From Chryseobacterium aahli (lineage in GTDB: Bacteria; Bacteroidota; Bacteroidia; Flavobacteriales; Weeksellaceae): DNA of 64,000 nt. The notes under the pieces are model-generated. The model had not been told where the DNA came from and did no database searches. It saw only the letters and a program-made list of their open reading frames with translations. The stretch is taken from contig NZ_JALDNB010000001.1 in NCBI RefSeq assembly GCF_022699665.1, positions 124,001 through 188,000 of the forward strand, given 5' to 3'. The position numbers were made by a program, and so were the translations under genes. Shown here one piece after another: positions 36,507 to 45,358 of this stretch (positions within the stretch are counted from its first letter, which is position 1; each line of letters opens with the position of its first letter).

Positions 36507-37136
36507 ATGAAGAAGAAAATGATGTATGGATTATTTTTCGGTGACAGTGTAACTTACGGCGAATACGACGGCGTGTTTGGAGGCTGGGTTGATATTCTTA
36601 AAAGATTTGCTTTACAGAAATACAATGAAGGAAGCAGTGAACTGATCCTTTTTAATTTGGGAATTGGTGGTGAAACATCAGAAGGTTTAGTCAAAAGAAT
36701 TCAGCATGAAATGTCAGTTAGAAATGCGGAGGATGGAAATGTAGTTTTTCTCGGCTATGGTGCTAATGATTTGGTTGTGAAAGATGGAAATCAAATCGTA
36801 AATCCTAGACAATTTAAAGCTAATATTGAAAAGGCAATTCAACATGCAAAAGTATTTTCAAAAGAAATTTATCTGGTAAGTATTCTTCCTGTTTCAGATA
36901 AAATTAATGGTGAAATTTCTGTAAGCGGAAAAGTGAGAACGAACGAAGATGTATTGGTTTACAATCAAATTCTGAAAGATATTGTAGCAGAAAACTCTTT
37001 GAATTACATTGATTTTCATTCAGCGTTTTTAGAAGACAAAGAGATTTTACTTTCCAAAGATGGTGTTCATCCCAATGAAAAAGGATATGGGATGATGGCT
37101 GAAATTGCTATTCCAATTATTGAAAAATACTTATAA
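36507..37136 (+). CDS. SGNH/GDSL hydrolase
   Basis: The 209-residue protein has the SGNH block I serine in FGDSVTYGEYDG, block II Gly in NLGIGGETSEG, block III Asn in GYGANDLVV and block V Asp/His in KDGVHPNEKGYG, a complete catalytic set. No signal peptide, so it should act in the cytoplasm on acyl esters or similar substrates. It starts 3 bp after the barstar-like stop and shares 1 bp with the next gene, so it belongs to a purL-barstar-SGNH-GGCT transcript. Confidence 0.87.
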   Translation: MKKKMMYGLFFGDSVTYGEYDGVFGGWVDILKRFALQKYNEGSSELILFNLGIGGETSEGLVKRIQHEMSVRNAEDGNVVFLGYGANDLVVKDGNQIVNPRQFKANIEKAIQHAKVFSKEIYLVSILPVSDKINGEISVSGKVRTNEDVLVYNQILKDIVAENSLNYIDFHSAFLEDKEILLSKDGVHPNEKGYGMMAEIAIPIIEKYL

Positions 37137-37468
37137 TGCCGCATTTATTTTCTTACGGAACCTTACAGAAAGAGCAGGTTCAGCTCGAAACTTTTGGAAG
37201 ATCCTTAAAAGGTGAACATGATATTCTTATCGGATATCGCTTAAAAATGTTGGAAATTACAGATCCTGAAGTTTTAAGGAAAAGCAATCAGAAATACCAT
37301 CCGATTTTAGAATTTTCAGGAAATACTGAAGATGAAGTAAAAGGTGCTCTGTTTGAAGTGAGCGAGGAAGAAATTCTTAAAGCTGATGAATATGAGGTGG
37401 ACGATTATAAAAGAATTGAAACTGTTTTTAAATCCGGAAAAAAAGGATTTATCTATATTGGAAAATAG
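37136..37468 (+). CDS. Gamma-glutamylcyclotransferase-like (AIG2 / GGCT) family protein
   Basis: The N-terminus LFSYGTLQKEQVQ is the GGCT substrate-loop signature. A conserved Glu in VSEEEILKADEYEVDDYKR fits the catalytic position, and the C-terminus ends with a beta strand (GFIYIGK). At 110 residues it is a minimal family member. Substrates are gamma-glutamyl amines in known relatives; here unknown. Its ATG overlaps the SGNH stop by 1 bp (TAATG), showing translational coupling. Confidence 0.82.
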   Translation: MPHLFSYGTLQKEQVQLETFGRSLKGEHDILIGYRLKMLEITDPEVLRKSNQKYHPILEFSGNTEDEVKGALFEVSEEEILKADEYEVDDYKRIETVFKSGKKGFIYIGK

Positions 37469-37496
37469 GTTTAAAAGTTCTGTCTATTTCAACGAT

Positions 37497-37535
37497 TGAA
37501 GCGGGAAAAATCTGTGAAGATCTGTGGGAGCTAAA
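37497..37535 (-). repeat. Second copy of the CCCACAGAT...CACAGATTT intergenic motif
   Basis: On the minus strand the sequence AAATTTTAGCTCCCACAGAT followed by CTTCACAGATTTTTC closely matches 5704-5748. Both copies lie just past the 3' end of a gene. Confidence 0.45.
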
Positions 37536-37537
37536 AT

Positions 37538-37894
37538 TTAACCAAAAATATACTTCCAGTATACAAAAATTCCAACCACAACAGATGCTACAGCAATCAA
37601 AGTCACTGCTCCAGCTGAAACATCTTTAATAAAACCTATTCTTTTATCAAACTCCGGATGTATGATGTCACAAATTTTTTCGATTGCTGTATTGAAAGTT
37701 TCGGCGGCTAGAACTCCGATAGAAACTGTTAAAACTAAAACAGTATCGATGTTGGAAAGTTTTAGATAAAAAATTAGAAAAATATTAATCAATAAAGCAG
37801 CAACTTCAATCTGAAAATTTCTTTCAGAGATAAGCATCAACCAAATGCCCCGAAAGGAGTTGAGGAAACTTTTATGGATGGGAGGTTTTCTCAT
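37538..37894 (-). CDS. dgkA: Diacylglycerol kinase (DgkA family)
   Basis: A 118-residue inner-membrane enzyme with three hydrophobic segments and the family signature AAETFNTAIEKICD followed by KRIGFIKDVSAGAVTL, which holds the catalytic Glu and the Lys-Asp pair. It phosphorylates diacylglycerol, or undecaprenol in many Gram-positive-like members, at the membrane. Length fits the 110-130-residue prokaryotic family. It is divergent from dnaN with its own -7 box. Confidence 0.88.
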   Translation of the reverse strand: MRKPPIHKSFLNSFRGIWLMLISERNFQIEVAALLINIFLIFYLKLSNIDTVLVLTVSIGVLAAETFNTAIEKICDIIHPEFDKRIGFIKDVSAGAVTLIAVASVVVGIFVYWKYIFG

Positions 37895-37913
37895 TTTTAA
37901 AATTGATGCTTAG

Positions 37914-37921
37914 CAAAGATA
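37914..37921 (-). promoter_or_regulatory. Bacteroidetes -7 box upstream of dgkA
   Basis: On the minus strand TATCTTTG, an exact TAnnTTTG match 20 bp before the ATG. Confidence 0.4.
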
Positions 37922-38011
37922 GTGGATTAAATATTTCAAAAAAAAAATAAATTCTTTTGATGGATGTTAATAACTCTCAGTATTATTCTTTTCTATCTGT
38001 TTTCTATTTGT

Positions 38012-38019
38012 TATATTTG
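38012..38019 (+). promoter_or_regulatory. Bacteroidetes -7 box upstream of dnaN
   Basis: TATATTTG, an exact TAnnTTTG match 21 bp before the ATG at 38041. Confidence 0.5.
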
Positions 38020-38040
38020 TAAAAACTTATTTTTAAATCT

Positions 38041-39171
38041 ATGAAATTTATTATTTCAAGTGGTGAACTGCAGAAAGCATTGCAAACTGTAAGTGGCGTA
38101 ATATCAAGCTCTCAATCGAGACCGATTTTAGAAAACTATCTTTTTGAGTTAAACGAAAATAACCTTACCATTACAGCGTCTGATGGCGAAACAACTTTGG
38201 TAACTTCATTGGATGTAAAGTCTGATGATGCAGGTAAATTTGCGGTTCCTGCCAAAATTTTTCAGGATTTTATCAAGACTTATGGCGAACAGCCGCTAAC
38301 ACTTGTTGTAAAAGACAATGCTGAAGGTACTGGTAGCCAGCTTGAGATTTTAGATGAGAAAGATAATTTTGCCGTTGCATTAGACAACGCAGACGATTAT
38401 CCTGAACTTCCGGAATTTGAATCTGCTCAAAGCGTGACAATGCCTGCGGGAGTTTTATCTGAAGCTTTAACGAATACACTTTTTGCAACAAGTAATGATT
38501 CTCTTCGTCCGGTAATGACAGGAGTTTTGTTCCAGTTTGGAGAAAATGAAACGAATTTTGTTTCTACAGATTCTCACAGATTGGTAGTGTACAAAAGAAC
38601 AGACCTGATGAATGCCGAGCCAATGGAATTCATCATGCCTAAAAAACCTCTGAATATTTTCAAAAATATTTTAGCAAGTTCAAACGAAGACATCACCATC
38701 GACTTCAACGAAAACATGGCTAAATTTACTTTTGGAAAACACGTTTGGATTTGTAGATTAATCGATGGGAAATATCCAAATTATACTGCGGTAATCCCTA
38801 AAGAAAACCCGAACGTTTTGACGATTAATAGAAACTTGTTGTTAGGAGCAATCAAAAGAGCTTCTATTATGTCAAACAAATCGACAAATCAGGTGAGATT
38901 TAAATTGTCAGCTAACATTCTTCACCTTCATGCAGAAGATACAGAATACGCAAACAAAGCAGATATGCAGATTCCTTGCGACTATAACGGTGAAGATATC
39001 AACATCGGTTTTAGTTCTAAATTTTTAACTGAAATGTTAGGTATTTTGAGTGCAGACGATATCACGATGAAAATGTCTCAGCCCAACAGACCAGGAATCA
39101 TTGAGCCGCTTGATGGTCTTGAAGAAAACGAAAATATCTTAATGTTATCAATGCCGGTTATCGGATTGTAA
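38041..39171 (+). CDS. dnaN: DNA polymerase III sliding clamp (beta subunit)
   Basis: The 376-residue product starts MKFIISSGELQKALQTVSGV and has the three repeated clamp domains, with the conserved SSQSRPILENYLF early block, FVSTDSHRLVVYKR in the middle and a C-terminal MSMPVIGL-type tail that forms the peptide-binding groove. It tethers polymerase to DNA as a dimeric ring. It is not next to dnaA or recF here, and an oriC-like cluster of DnaA boxes was not evident. Confidence 0.97.
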   Translation: MKFIISSGELQKALQTVSGVISSSQSRPILENYLFELNENNLTITASDGETTLVTSLDVKSDDAGKFAVPAKIFQDFIKTYGEQPLTLVVKDNAEGTGSQLEILDEKDNFAVALDNADDYPELPEFESAQSVTMPAGVLSEALTNTLFATSNDSLRPVMTGVLFQFGENETNFVSTDSHRLVVYKRTDLMNAEPMEFIMPKKPLNIFKNILASSNEDITIDFNENMAKFTFGKHVWICRLIDGKYPNYTAVIPKENPNVLTINRNLLLGAIKRASIMSNKSTNQVRFKLSANILHLHAEDTEYANKADMQIPCDYNGEDINIGFSSKFLTEMLGILSADDITMKMSQPNRPGIIEPLDGLEENENILMLSMPVIGL

Positions 39172-39191
39172 GATTATTTTAAATAAATTCT

Positions 39192-39220
39192 AAAAGAGGT
39201 TGATTTTTCAGCCTCTTTTT
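39192..39220 (+). terminator. Terminator after dnaN
   Basis: AAAAGAGGTTGA / TCAGCCTCTTTT with a T-rich loop and T tail, 20 bp past the stop codon. Confidence 0.75.
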
Positions 39221-39323
39221 TGTTTTTTAGGGTCAGTTGAAAGGTTAAAAATTTCTCTGTTTCTCAAAAAAACACGACATTTGTAACCTGAAAAAATTCA
39301 AAATAAATTTTCAAAATTAAAGG

Positions 39324-41726
39324 ATGAAAATATCAAATAACTGGCTGAAAGATTACATCAAAACAGAACTGAAATCTGAAAGAATAGGAGAGTTTCTTAC
39401 AGATATCGGTCTTGAGGTAGAAGGAATAGAGAAATTTGAAAGCATCAAAGGAAGTCTTGAAGGTGTCGTTGTAGGAAAAGTTTTGACCTGCGAAAAGCAT
39501 CCTAATGCCGATAAATTAAAGAAAACAACCGTAGACGTTGGAAACGGAAAAGTTTTGAATATCGTTTGTGGAGCTCCTAATGTTGAAGAAGGACAAACGG
39601 TTCCTGTTGCAGTTGTGGGAACTAAAATCTACGATAAAACCGGAAACTTTTTTGAAATCAAAGAAGCTAAAATCAGAGGTGAAGTTTCTCAAGGGATGAT
39701 TTGTGCTGAGGACGAATTAGGTTTAAGCGAAAATCACGGCGGAATCATGGTTTTAGATGAAACCAAATATGAAGTCGGAAAGAATTTTTCAGATTATTTT
39801 GAACTGACAAATGATGAAGTGTTCGAAATTGGTTTAACGCCAAACAGAACCGATGCAATGTCACATTATGGTGTTGCAAGAGATTTGTATGCCTTTCTTT
39901 CAACAAATCAGCAAAAAGGTGATTTTGAAAAAGTATCTTCAGTTGCTTTAAATAATGAAGGAACGCACGAATTTACATTGGAAGTTGAAGACGCTGAATT
40001 AACTCCAAGATACATCGGAGCGGTGATTGAAAATGTAAAAGTTGCAGAATCTCCTTCTTGGTTAAAAAACAGACTAAAAGCAATCGGTTTGAGCCCGATT
40101 AACAATATTGTAGATATTACCAACTATATTCTTCATGGTTTCGGTCAGCCGCTTCATGCTTTTGATGCAGATAAAATTGCAGATAAAAAAGTGAAAGTAG
40201 GAACTGTTGCCGAAGGAACAAAATTCACCACTTTAGATGGTGTTGAAAGAACATTAAACGGTTCTGAAATCATCATCAAAGACGGACAAGATAATCCGAT
40301 GTGTATTGCCGGAGTTTTTGGTGGTGCCAATTCTGGAGTTTCTTCTGAGACTAAAACAATCTTCTTAGAAAGTGCTTATTTCAATCCGGTTGCGATAAGA
40401 AAAGCGGCAAAAGCGCATGGTTTAAATACTGATGCTTCTTTCAGATTTGAAAGAGGAGTTGACCCTAATATCACAAGAACAGCCATTACTCATGCCATCA
40501 CGATGATTCAGGATTTGGCAGAAGGGAAATTGGTTGGAGATCTTTTGGAAGAATATCCGAAGAAAATCGAAGATAATTATGTGATCATCAGATTCTCAAA
40601 AATCGAACAGATTTTAGGAACGAAAATTCACAGAGAAAAAGTAAAAGAAATTTTAAAAGCGCTTGAAATTCAAGTTTTAAATGAAATTCAAAATGGTTTT
40701 GAAATCTCTGTTCCTGCTTACAGAGCAGATGTGACAAGAGAAATTGACGTTATTGAGGAGATTTTAAGAATCTACGGATACAATAAAATCGAAGCTCCGC
40801 AAAAGATTGCATTTACCCCAGTAAAGCTCAATGCAAAAGATCAAGACGAGCTAGAGAATAATTGGGCGAGAACTTTACAGAGCTTAGGTTTTAATGAAGT
40901 GATGAACAATTCTTTAACTTCTGTGAAAGATGAAACAGATGCAGTGAAACTGTTGAATCCTTTAAGCAATGATCTTGCATTTATGAGAAAGTCTTTATTA
41001 GAAGGGCTTTTACAGAATGCAATCTACAACATCAACAGAAAAAATCAGGATATTAAGTTCTTCGAATTTGGAAAAATTTACCATAAAAAAGAAAAGTACG
41101 AGGAAAGAAAACAATTAGCCATTTTAGTAAGTGGAAGAAATGTTTCTGAAAACTGGTTACAGCCAAAATCTGCAACAGATTTCTATAACTTGAAAGCTTT
41201 TGTGAAAGTTTTATTGGAAAGATTAGCTATCGACTATAAAGAAGTGGCTCTTTCTGATGATAGATTTTCTGATGCTCTGACTTATGAATCTGAGGGCGAA
41301 ACTTTAGTAAGAATCGGAAAGGTAGCTCCTCAAATGCTTAAAGATTTTGATATTGATCAGGATTGTTTTTATGCAGAAATTGAATTGGAGCTGGCTCAGA
41401 AGTTACGTTTTAATAAAGAATTGAAATTTAATGATATTCCGAAATTCAACAAAATCAGAAGAGATCTGGCGTTGTTGATTGATAAAAATATTACGTATCA
41501 GGAATTATATCAGACAGCTAAAAAGAACAAGTCTCCTTTTATTAAAAATGTCAATTTATTTGATGTGTACGAAGGGAAAAATCTTCCGGAAGGCAAAAAG
41601 TCTTATGCAATGAGTTTTGAATTGTTAAACGAAGAAAAAACTTTAGAAGAAAAAGAAATTTCTGCAGTAATGGATTCTTTAATTAAATCTTTCCAGAAAG
41701 AATTTAATGCTGAATTGAGGTCTTAA
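39324..41726 (+). CDS. pheT: Phenylalanyl-tRNA synthetase beta subunit
   Basis: The 800-residue PheT shows its domains in order: an N-terminal EMAP/tRNA-binding domain (GVVVGKVLTCEKHPNADKL), B3/B4 editing region, B5 domain and the pseudo-catalytic core, ending with a ferredoxin-fold anticodon-binding domain (FNKIRRDLALLIDKNITY). It pairs with PheS to charge tRNA-Phe; pheS is not adjacent, which is common in Bacteroidetes. It is transcribed alone between two terminators. Confidence 0.97.
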   Translation: MKISNNWLKDYIKTELKSERIGEFLTDIGLEVEGIEKFESIKGSLEGVVVGKVLTCEKHPNADKLKKTTVDVGNGKVLNIVCGAPNVEEGQTVPVAVVGTKIYDKTGNFFEIKEAKIRGEVSQGMICAEDELGLSENHGGIMVLDETKYEVGKNFSDYFELTNDEVFEIGLTPNRTDAMSHYGVARDLYAFLSTNQQKGDFEKVSSVALNNEGTHEFTLEVEDAELTPRYIGAVIENVKVAESPSWLKNRLKAIGLSPINNIVDITNYILHGFGQPLHAFDADKIADKKVKVGTVAEGTKFTTLDGVERTLNGSEIIIKDGQDNPMCIAGVFGGANSGVSSETKTIFLESAYFNPVAIRKAAKAHGLNTDASFRFERGVDPNITRTAITHAITMIQDLAEGKLVGDLLEEYPKKIEDNYVIIRFSKIEQILGTKIHREKVKEILKALEIQVLNEIQNGFEISVPAYRADVTREIDVIEEILRIYGYNKIEAPQKIAFTPVKLNAKDQDELENNWARTLQSLGFNEVMNNSLTSVKDETDAVKLLNPLSNDLAFMRKSLLEGLLQNAIYNINRKNQDIKFFEFGKIYHKKEKYEERKQLAILVSGRNVSENWLQPKSATDFYNLKAFVKVLLERLAIDYKEVALSDDRFSDALTYESEGETLVRIGKVAPQMLKDFDIDQDCFYAEIELELAQKLRFNKELKFNDIPKFNKIRRDLALLIDKNITYQELYQTAKKNKSPFIKNVNLFDVYEGKNLPEGKKSYAMSFELLNEEKTLEEKEISAVMDSLIKSFQKEFNAELRS

Positions 41727-41753
41727 GAAAACAACTTTTCAACGATACAATAT

Positions 41754-41771
41754 AACGGGCTTTTGTCCGTT
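41754..41771 (+). terminator. Terminator after pheT
   Basis: AACGGGC / GTCCGTT with a TTTT loop, then a seven-T tract. Confidence 0.7.
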
Positions 41772-41892
41772 TTTTTATGGAATCTTATTTATAAATAATT
41801 CTAAACAATAATATTTCCGTAAATTTGGTTTAAATCAAAAAGAAGAATGTAACAATTGTTTCATTTGACTTTCAAATAATAAAAAATCTAAA

Positions 41893-42303
41893 ATGAAAAA
41901 ATTCTTTTTAAGTTTATGTGCGGTTGCTGTTTTGGCATCGTGCGGAACAATGTCAAATACATCATCATCTAAAGTCGGAAAGGCTCAGCCATCAATTTCT
42001 AACACAAAATGGACTTTAGCCGATAATGTAAAAGGTAAAATACCGACATTACAGATTGAAGGCACGAAAGTAAACGGAAACGCAGGATGCAACAGTTATT
42101 TCGGAACTTTGTCTACTGATGCGGCTTCAGGAACTTTTACAGCATCTCAATTGGGTTCTACCAGAATGGCTTGTGATAATATGAGCGTAGAGCAGAATTT
42201 TATGAGCATGATGGGAAAAGTGAATAAATATGTGGTTTCAGGAAATACGTTAGAATTGTACCAGGATAATCTTTTATTGCTTAAATTTAATAAAGCTGAA
42301 TAA
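41893..42303 (+). CDS. META domain lipoprotein (HslJ-like)
   Basis: A lipoprotein signal (MKKFFLSLCAVAVLASC) is followed by a META domain of about 100 residues: NTKWTLADN, LQIEGTKVNGNAGCNSYFG and STRMACDNMSVEQNFM are the hallmark blocks. Family members, such as E. coli HslJ, are envelope proteins linked to stress and antibiotic tolerance; the precise role is unknown. It is a single gene closed by a strong terminator. Confidence 0.9.
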   Translation: MKKFFLSLCAVAVLASCGTMSNTSSSKVGKAQPSISNTKWTLADNVKGKIPTLQIEGTKVNGNAGCNSYFGTLSTDAASGTFTASQLGSTRMACDNMSVEQNFMSMMGKVNKYVVSGNTLELYQDNLLLLKFNKAE

Positions 42304-42307
42304 AAAT

Positions 42308-42341
42308 AAAAAAGGAACTCAAATTTTGAGTTCCTTTTTTT
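42308..42341. terminator. Bidirectional terminator between the META and acidic genes
   Basis: The 14-bp stem AAAAGGAACTCAAA / TTTGAGTTCCTTTT has A-rich and T-rich flanks, so it can serve both convergent genes. Confidence 0.8.
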
Positions 42342-42356
42342 ATGAGTAATAAATTC

Positions 42357-42599
42357 TTATTCTTCGTCTTCCTCGTCGTCGTATTTCGCCAACTCTTCAT
42401 CACACCATTTGAATGCAGCCTCTACTACTTTTGTAGCTTCATCTGCCATAGTTTCTTCATCGTCTCCTTCTAAATCATCTAACCATTCAACTTCCTCTTC
42501 CTCAACATTCAAAATGAATCTAGGATATTCTGTGTGAACTACAAATAAATCTTCAGGAAATTCCGAATTGTCTGCTAATAAAAACTTTGGTAATTTCAT
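42357..42599 (-). CDS. Hypothetical small acidic protein
   Basis: Eighty residues, beginning MKLPKFLLADNSEFPEDLFVV and ending in an acidic run (KYDDEEDEE). About a third of residues are Asp or Glu. It has no signal peptide or membrane segment. The N-terminal half looks like a compact beta hairpin (FVVHTEYPRFILNV), so it is unlikely to be a chance frame. It has a -7 box 24 bp upstream. I do not recognise the family. Confidence 0.75.
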   Translation of the reverse strand: MKLPKFLLADNSEFPEDLFVVHTEYPRFILNVEEEEVEWLDDLEGDDEETMADEATKVVEAAFKWCDEELAKYDDEEDEE

Positions 42600-42622
42600 T
42601 TTTTTTAATGTTTAAACTTTCT

Positions 42623-42630
42623 CAAAGATA
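42623..42630 (-). promoter_or_regulatory. Bacteroidetes -7 box upstream of the acidic gene
   Basis: On the minus strand TATCTTTG, an exact TAnnTTTG match 24 bp before the ATG. Confidence 0.4.
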
Positions 42631-42637
42631 AATAAAA

Positions 42638-43954
42638 TTATTGGTATTTGTTCTTGTCTATTTTAATTTTTTGCAAAACTTTATACGTTGTGATGGTCGT
42701 TTTCTGTAATGTATCCTGTGGTTTGAAAGTGAGTTTAACTTTAGGATTAACAGTGCTTATTAGCTCTGCAATCTGCACTTTTTCAAGATCTTCCATATCA
42801 TCCAAATAAAATAAAAGTGGTGAATTTTCTAATTTTTCTAATTTTAAAAATCTAGAAATTTCTTTTCTGTTTTCTAAGTAAAAACCTTTTGAAAGCCAAG
42901 TAAAAGCCATTCCTGATAAAAGACTTAATATCCCAATTGTATAAGTTTTTAATCTGAAAATTTCAAAAACTTTTTTCAAATAAACCAACCATATAGGAAA
43001 AGTAAAAGGTGCTAATAAGCGATAATCTAAAGGATCAATCCCATAAAAATACTGTACAAAATAAGAACAAATAATTCCCGAAACGCCAAGCAGAATGATA
43101 AACTTTTCAGTTTCGATAAGTTTGTTTTTTAAGAATAAAAATATAATGAGAAGTACGTTTAAGATTCCTATTCCGTAAATTCCATAATTAATAATTCCTC
43201 CATTGGGATTAGACATGTGAATGAATGGGTTGAATGAGGTTGCTAATCCTTGGAAGAGTTCCGTAAGAAGTTGAGATGTAGGTTTCAGACCAATTTCTAA
43301 AACTTGATTCACATAATTTTTGTTGAATTGATCTATAAATAAAAACTTGTACAAAACAATGTATATAACTGCCAAAGATGCAGAAGTAATAAAGATCATC
43401 GCATAATTTTTTCTGAATGATAAAAGTCCAAATAATCCTACACCTCCAATCATGAAAAGAGCACTATATCGAATATTAAAGATTAAAATTAAAGACAATG
43501 TCAGGTAGAGAATGCTTTTTGTTTTTGTCCATTTTTTTTGAATGATACAATTTGACACATACATCAAAATAAAGATAAAAGACAACATTAAACCTTCACT
43601 TAAAGTCGCTGAAAATATGCTGACAAAACTTAGAAATGAACAAACAACAATAGATTCTTTGAGATAAAAATCTTTTTTCCACGCAAAGATAATAATCAAA
43701 AGAAATGAGATGATTCCTACAATCTTACTACTCCAAAATTCATCAAAAGCAAAGTAGGTGAAAAATCTGATGCTCAAAGGATAACCTAATGGAGTAATTG
43801 TATTATCTATCGTTGGTAAAGCATCTGCAAATCGCATGTACCGAATAGAATCGGGTGTTACTCTTCCTTTTTCATTTAATAAAAAACGCAAAATGGTCAT
43901 CACTAAAGTAATGATGACCATTGATATTTGAATGTATTTTTCTTTAAGTTTCAT
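42638..43954 (-). CDS. Polytopic membrane protein (possible glycosyltransferase-type)
   Basis: The 438-residue protein has about ten hydrophobic segments and a soluble C-terminal tail of about 80 residues. An early loop with RVTPDSIRYMRFADALP and a periplasmic-type loop with FYGIDPLDYRLLAPF recall GT-C-like or O-antigen-related membrane enzymes, but I see no decisive motif. It is AT-rich, with its own -7 box 22 bp upstream. It may act in cell-surface glycan assembly; this is a weak inference. Confidence 0.65.
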   Translation of the reverse strand: MKLKEKYIQISMVIITLVMTILRFLLNEKGRVTPDSIRYMRFADALPTIDNTITPLGYPLSIRFFTYFAFDEFWSSKIVGIISFLLIIIFAWKKDFYLKESIVVCSFLSFVSIFSATLSEGLMLSFIFILMYVSNCIIQKKWTKTKSILYLTLSLILIFNIRYSALFMIGGVGLFGLLSFRKNYAMIFITSASLAVIYIVLYKFLFIDQFNKNYVNQVLEIGLKPTSQLLTELFQGLATSFNPFIHMSNPNGGIINYGIYGIGILNVLLIIFLFLKNKLIETEKFIILLGVSGIICSYFVQYFYGIDPLDYRLLAPFTFPIWLVYLKKVFEIFRLKTYTIGILSLLSGMAFTWLSKGFYLENRKEISRFLKLEKLENSPLLFYLDDMEDLEKVQIAELISTVNPKVKLTFKPQDTLQKTTITTYKVLQKIKIDKNKYQ

Positions 43955-43975
43955 CAGGTTGCATTAGATTGCAGC

Positions 43976-43983
43976 CAAATTTA
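43976..43983 (-). promoter_or_regulatory. Bacteroidetes -7 box upstream of the membrane protein gene
   Basis: On the minus strand TAAATTTG, an exact TAnnTTTG match 22 bp before the ATG. Confidence 0.4.
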
Positions 43984-44015
43984 TAACTTAAAATTCACAA
44001 CTCATAATTAAGAGG

Positions 44016-44909
44016 CTATTTTGAAAACATTTTTGCCACTTTTTCTGCTTTTTTGCTTTCAGAATAGTCATAAAAACCTTCTCCGGATTTTACTCCCAGT
44101 TTTCCGGCCATTACCATATTTACCAATAATGGATTCGGAGCATATTTTGGATTTTTGAAACCGTCGTACATTACATTTAAAATTGCCAAGCAAACATCAA
44201 GACCAATGAAATCAGCTAACTGTAAAGGTCCCATTGGATGCGCCATTCCTAATTTCATAACGGTGTCAATTTCTTCTACTCCTGCAACGCCATTATATAA
44301 AGTTTCAATTGATTCATTAATCATTGGCATTAAGATTCTGTTGGCTACAAATCCCGGATAATCATTCACTTCTACAGGAACTTTTCCTAAGTTTTTGCTC
44401 ATTTCGTAGATAGCATCAAAAGTATCCTTAGAAGTAGAGTAACCTTTGATGATCTCAACCAATTTCATAATAGGAACCGGATTCATAAAGTGCATCCCGA
44501 TTACTTTATCAGCTCTTTTTGTTGCAGCTGCAATTTTAGTAATAGAAATTGAAGAAGTATTGGTAGACAAAATACAATTTTCAGGAGCAAATTCATCCAT
44601 CTGAGCAAAGATTTTCAGTTTTAAATCCTGATTCTCTGTAGCTGCTTCCACCACTAAATCTGCATTGGTAACCGCATCTTTCAACTCGGTGAAAGTTTTA
44701 ATGTTTCCTAAAGTTTCTGATTTTTGTTCTTCTGTAAGGTTTCCCTTTGCAATTATTCTGTCAAGGTTGGTGGTGATGGTTTTCAATCCTCTGTCTAAAG
44801 CATCCTGAGAAACATCTACCAAATTTACACTAAAACCGCTTTGTGCGAAGGTATGTGCAATACCATTTCCCATGGTTCCAGCCCCGATAACTACAATGTT
44901 TTTGATCAT
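44016..44909 (-). CDS. 3-hydroxybutyryl-CoA / 3-hydroxyacyl-CoA dehydrogenase
   Basis: The N-terminal Rossmann domain has VIGAGTMGNGIAHTFAQSG and the NAD-contacting NTSSISITKIA. The catalytic HFMNPVPIMKLVEII block follows, and the C-terminal domain has NRILMPMINESIETL and GLGVCLAI-like sequence. At 297 residues it is a monofunctional enzyme that oxidises (S)-3-hydroxyacyl-CoA in fatty-acid or butyrate metabolism. Its ATG overlaps the stop codon of the upstream gene by ATGA, indicating translational coupling. Confidence 0.93.
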   Translation of the reverse strand: MIKNIVVIGAGTMGNGIAHTFAQSGFSVNLVDVSQDALDRGLKTITTNLDRIIAKGNLTEEQKSETLGNIKTFTELKDAVTNADLVVEAATENQDLKLKIFAQMDEFAPENCILSTNTSSISITKIAAATKRADKVIGMHFMNPVPIMKLVEIIKGYSTSKDTFDAIYEMSKNLGKVPVEVNDYPGFVANRILMPMINESIETLYNGVAGVEEIDTVMKLGMAHPMGPLQLADFIGLDVCLAILNVMYDGFKNPKYAPNPLLVNMVMAGKLGVKSGEGFYDYSESKKAEKVAKMFSK

Positions 44910-45328
44910 TTTAATTGTTCTTTTTTATGTGGAATTAAATTTTTTAATTGGGTTAAATCATTTTTCTTCACAAGTTCAGAGCTTGTGAAAAAAATAGTTC
45001 CGCCACTGTTTTTGTCTCTTGAGTCATTTTGCGAATTTACAGTCGTTTCCAAACCTTTCACAAATTTCATTCTTTTACTTTTTGGAAGTGCGTCAATCCC
45101 TATATACAGTGCAAATTCACCTTCTCTTCCTAAGCCGGATTGTCTGAAAATCTCAACTTTTTTTGCTTTAGATTTACCTTGAAAACTTTCAATGTAATTC
45201 ATCACAGGAGCAGTGGAAGGAGTTCCGCAACACATGCTGCCGTAACTCAGTTTTAGATAGCTTTCACTTTTCTGTGCAAAAAAAAGTGTATAGCTAAATA
45301 GTGCAAATGTTAATATTATTTTTTTCAT
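44906..45328 (-). CDS. Hypothetical exported protein, 140 residues
   Basis: It starts with a signal peptide (MKKIILTFALFSYTLFFAQ) and continues KSESYLKLSYGSMCCGTPST, with a Cys-Cys pair, then a mixed soluble region. I do not recognise a family. Its stop overlaps the start of the hydroxyacyl-CoA dehydrogenase gene by ATGA, so the two are translated together even though one is exported and the other cytoplasmic, which looks like a fortuitous arrangement. Confidence 0.7.
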   Translation of the reverse strand: MKKIILTFALFSYTLFFAQKSESYLKLSYGSMCCGTPSTAPVMNYIESFQGKSKAKKVEIFRQSGLGREGEFALYIGIDALPKSKRMKFVKGLETTVNSQNDSRDKNSGGTIFFTSSELVKKNDLTQLKNLIPHKKEQLK

Positions 45329-45358
45329 AAAATTTGTTTTAAAAATAAGCTTTAATAT

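Noticed and set aside
37895..38040. Replication origin next to dnaN
   Set aside because: The dgkA-dnaN gap is only about 145 bp, dnaA is absent and no DnaA-box cluster is visible.
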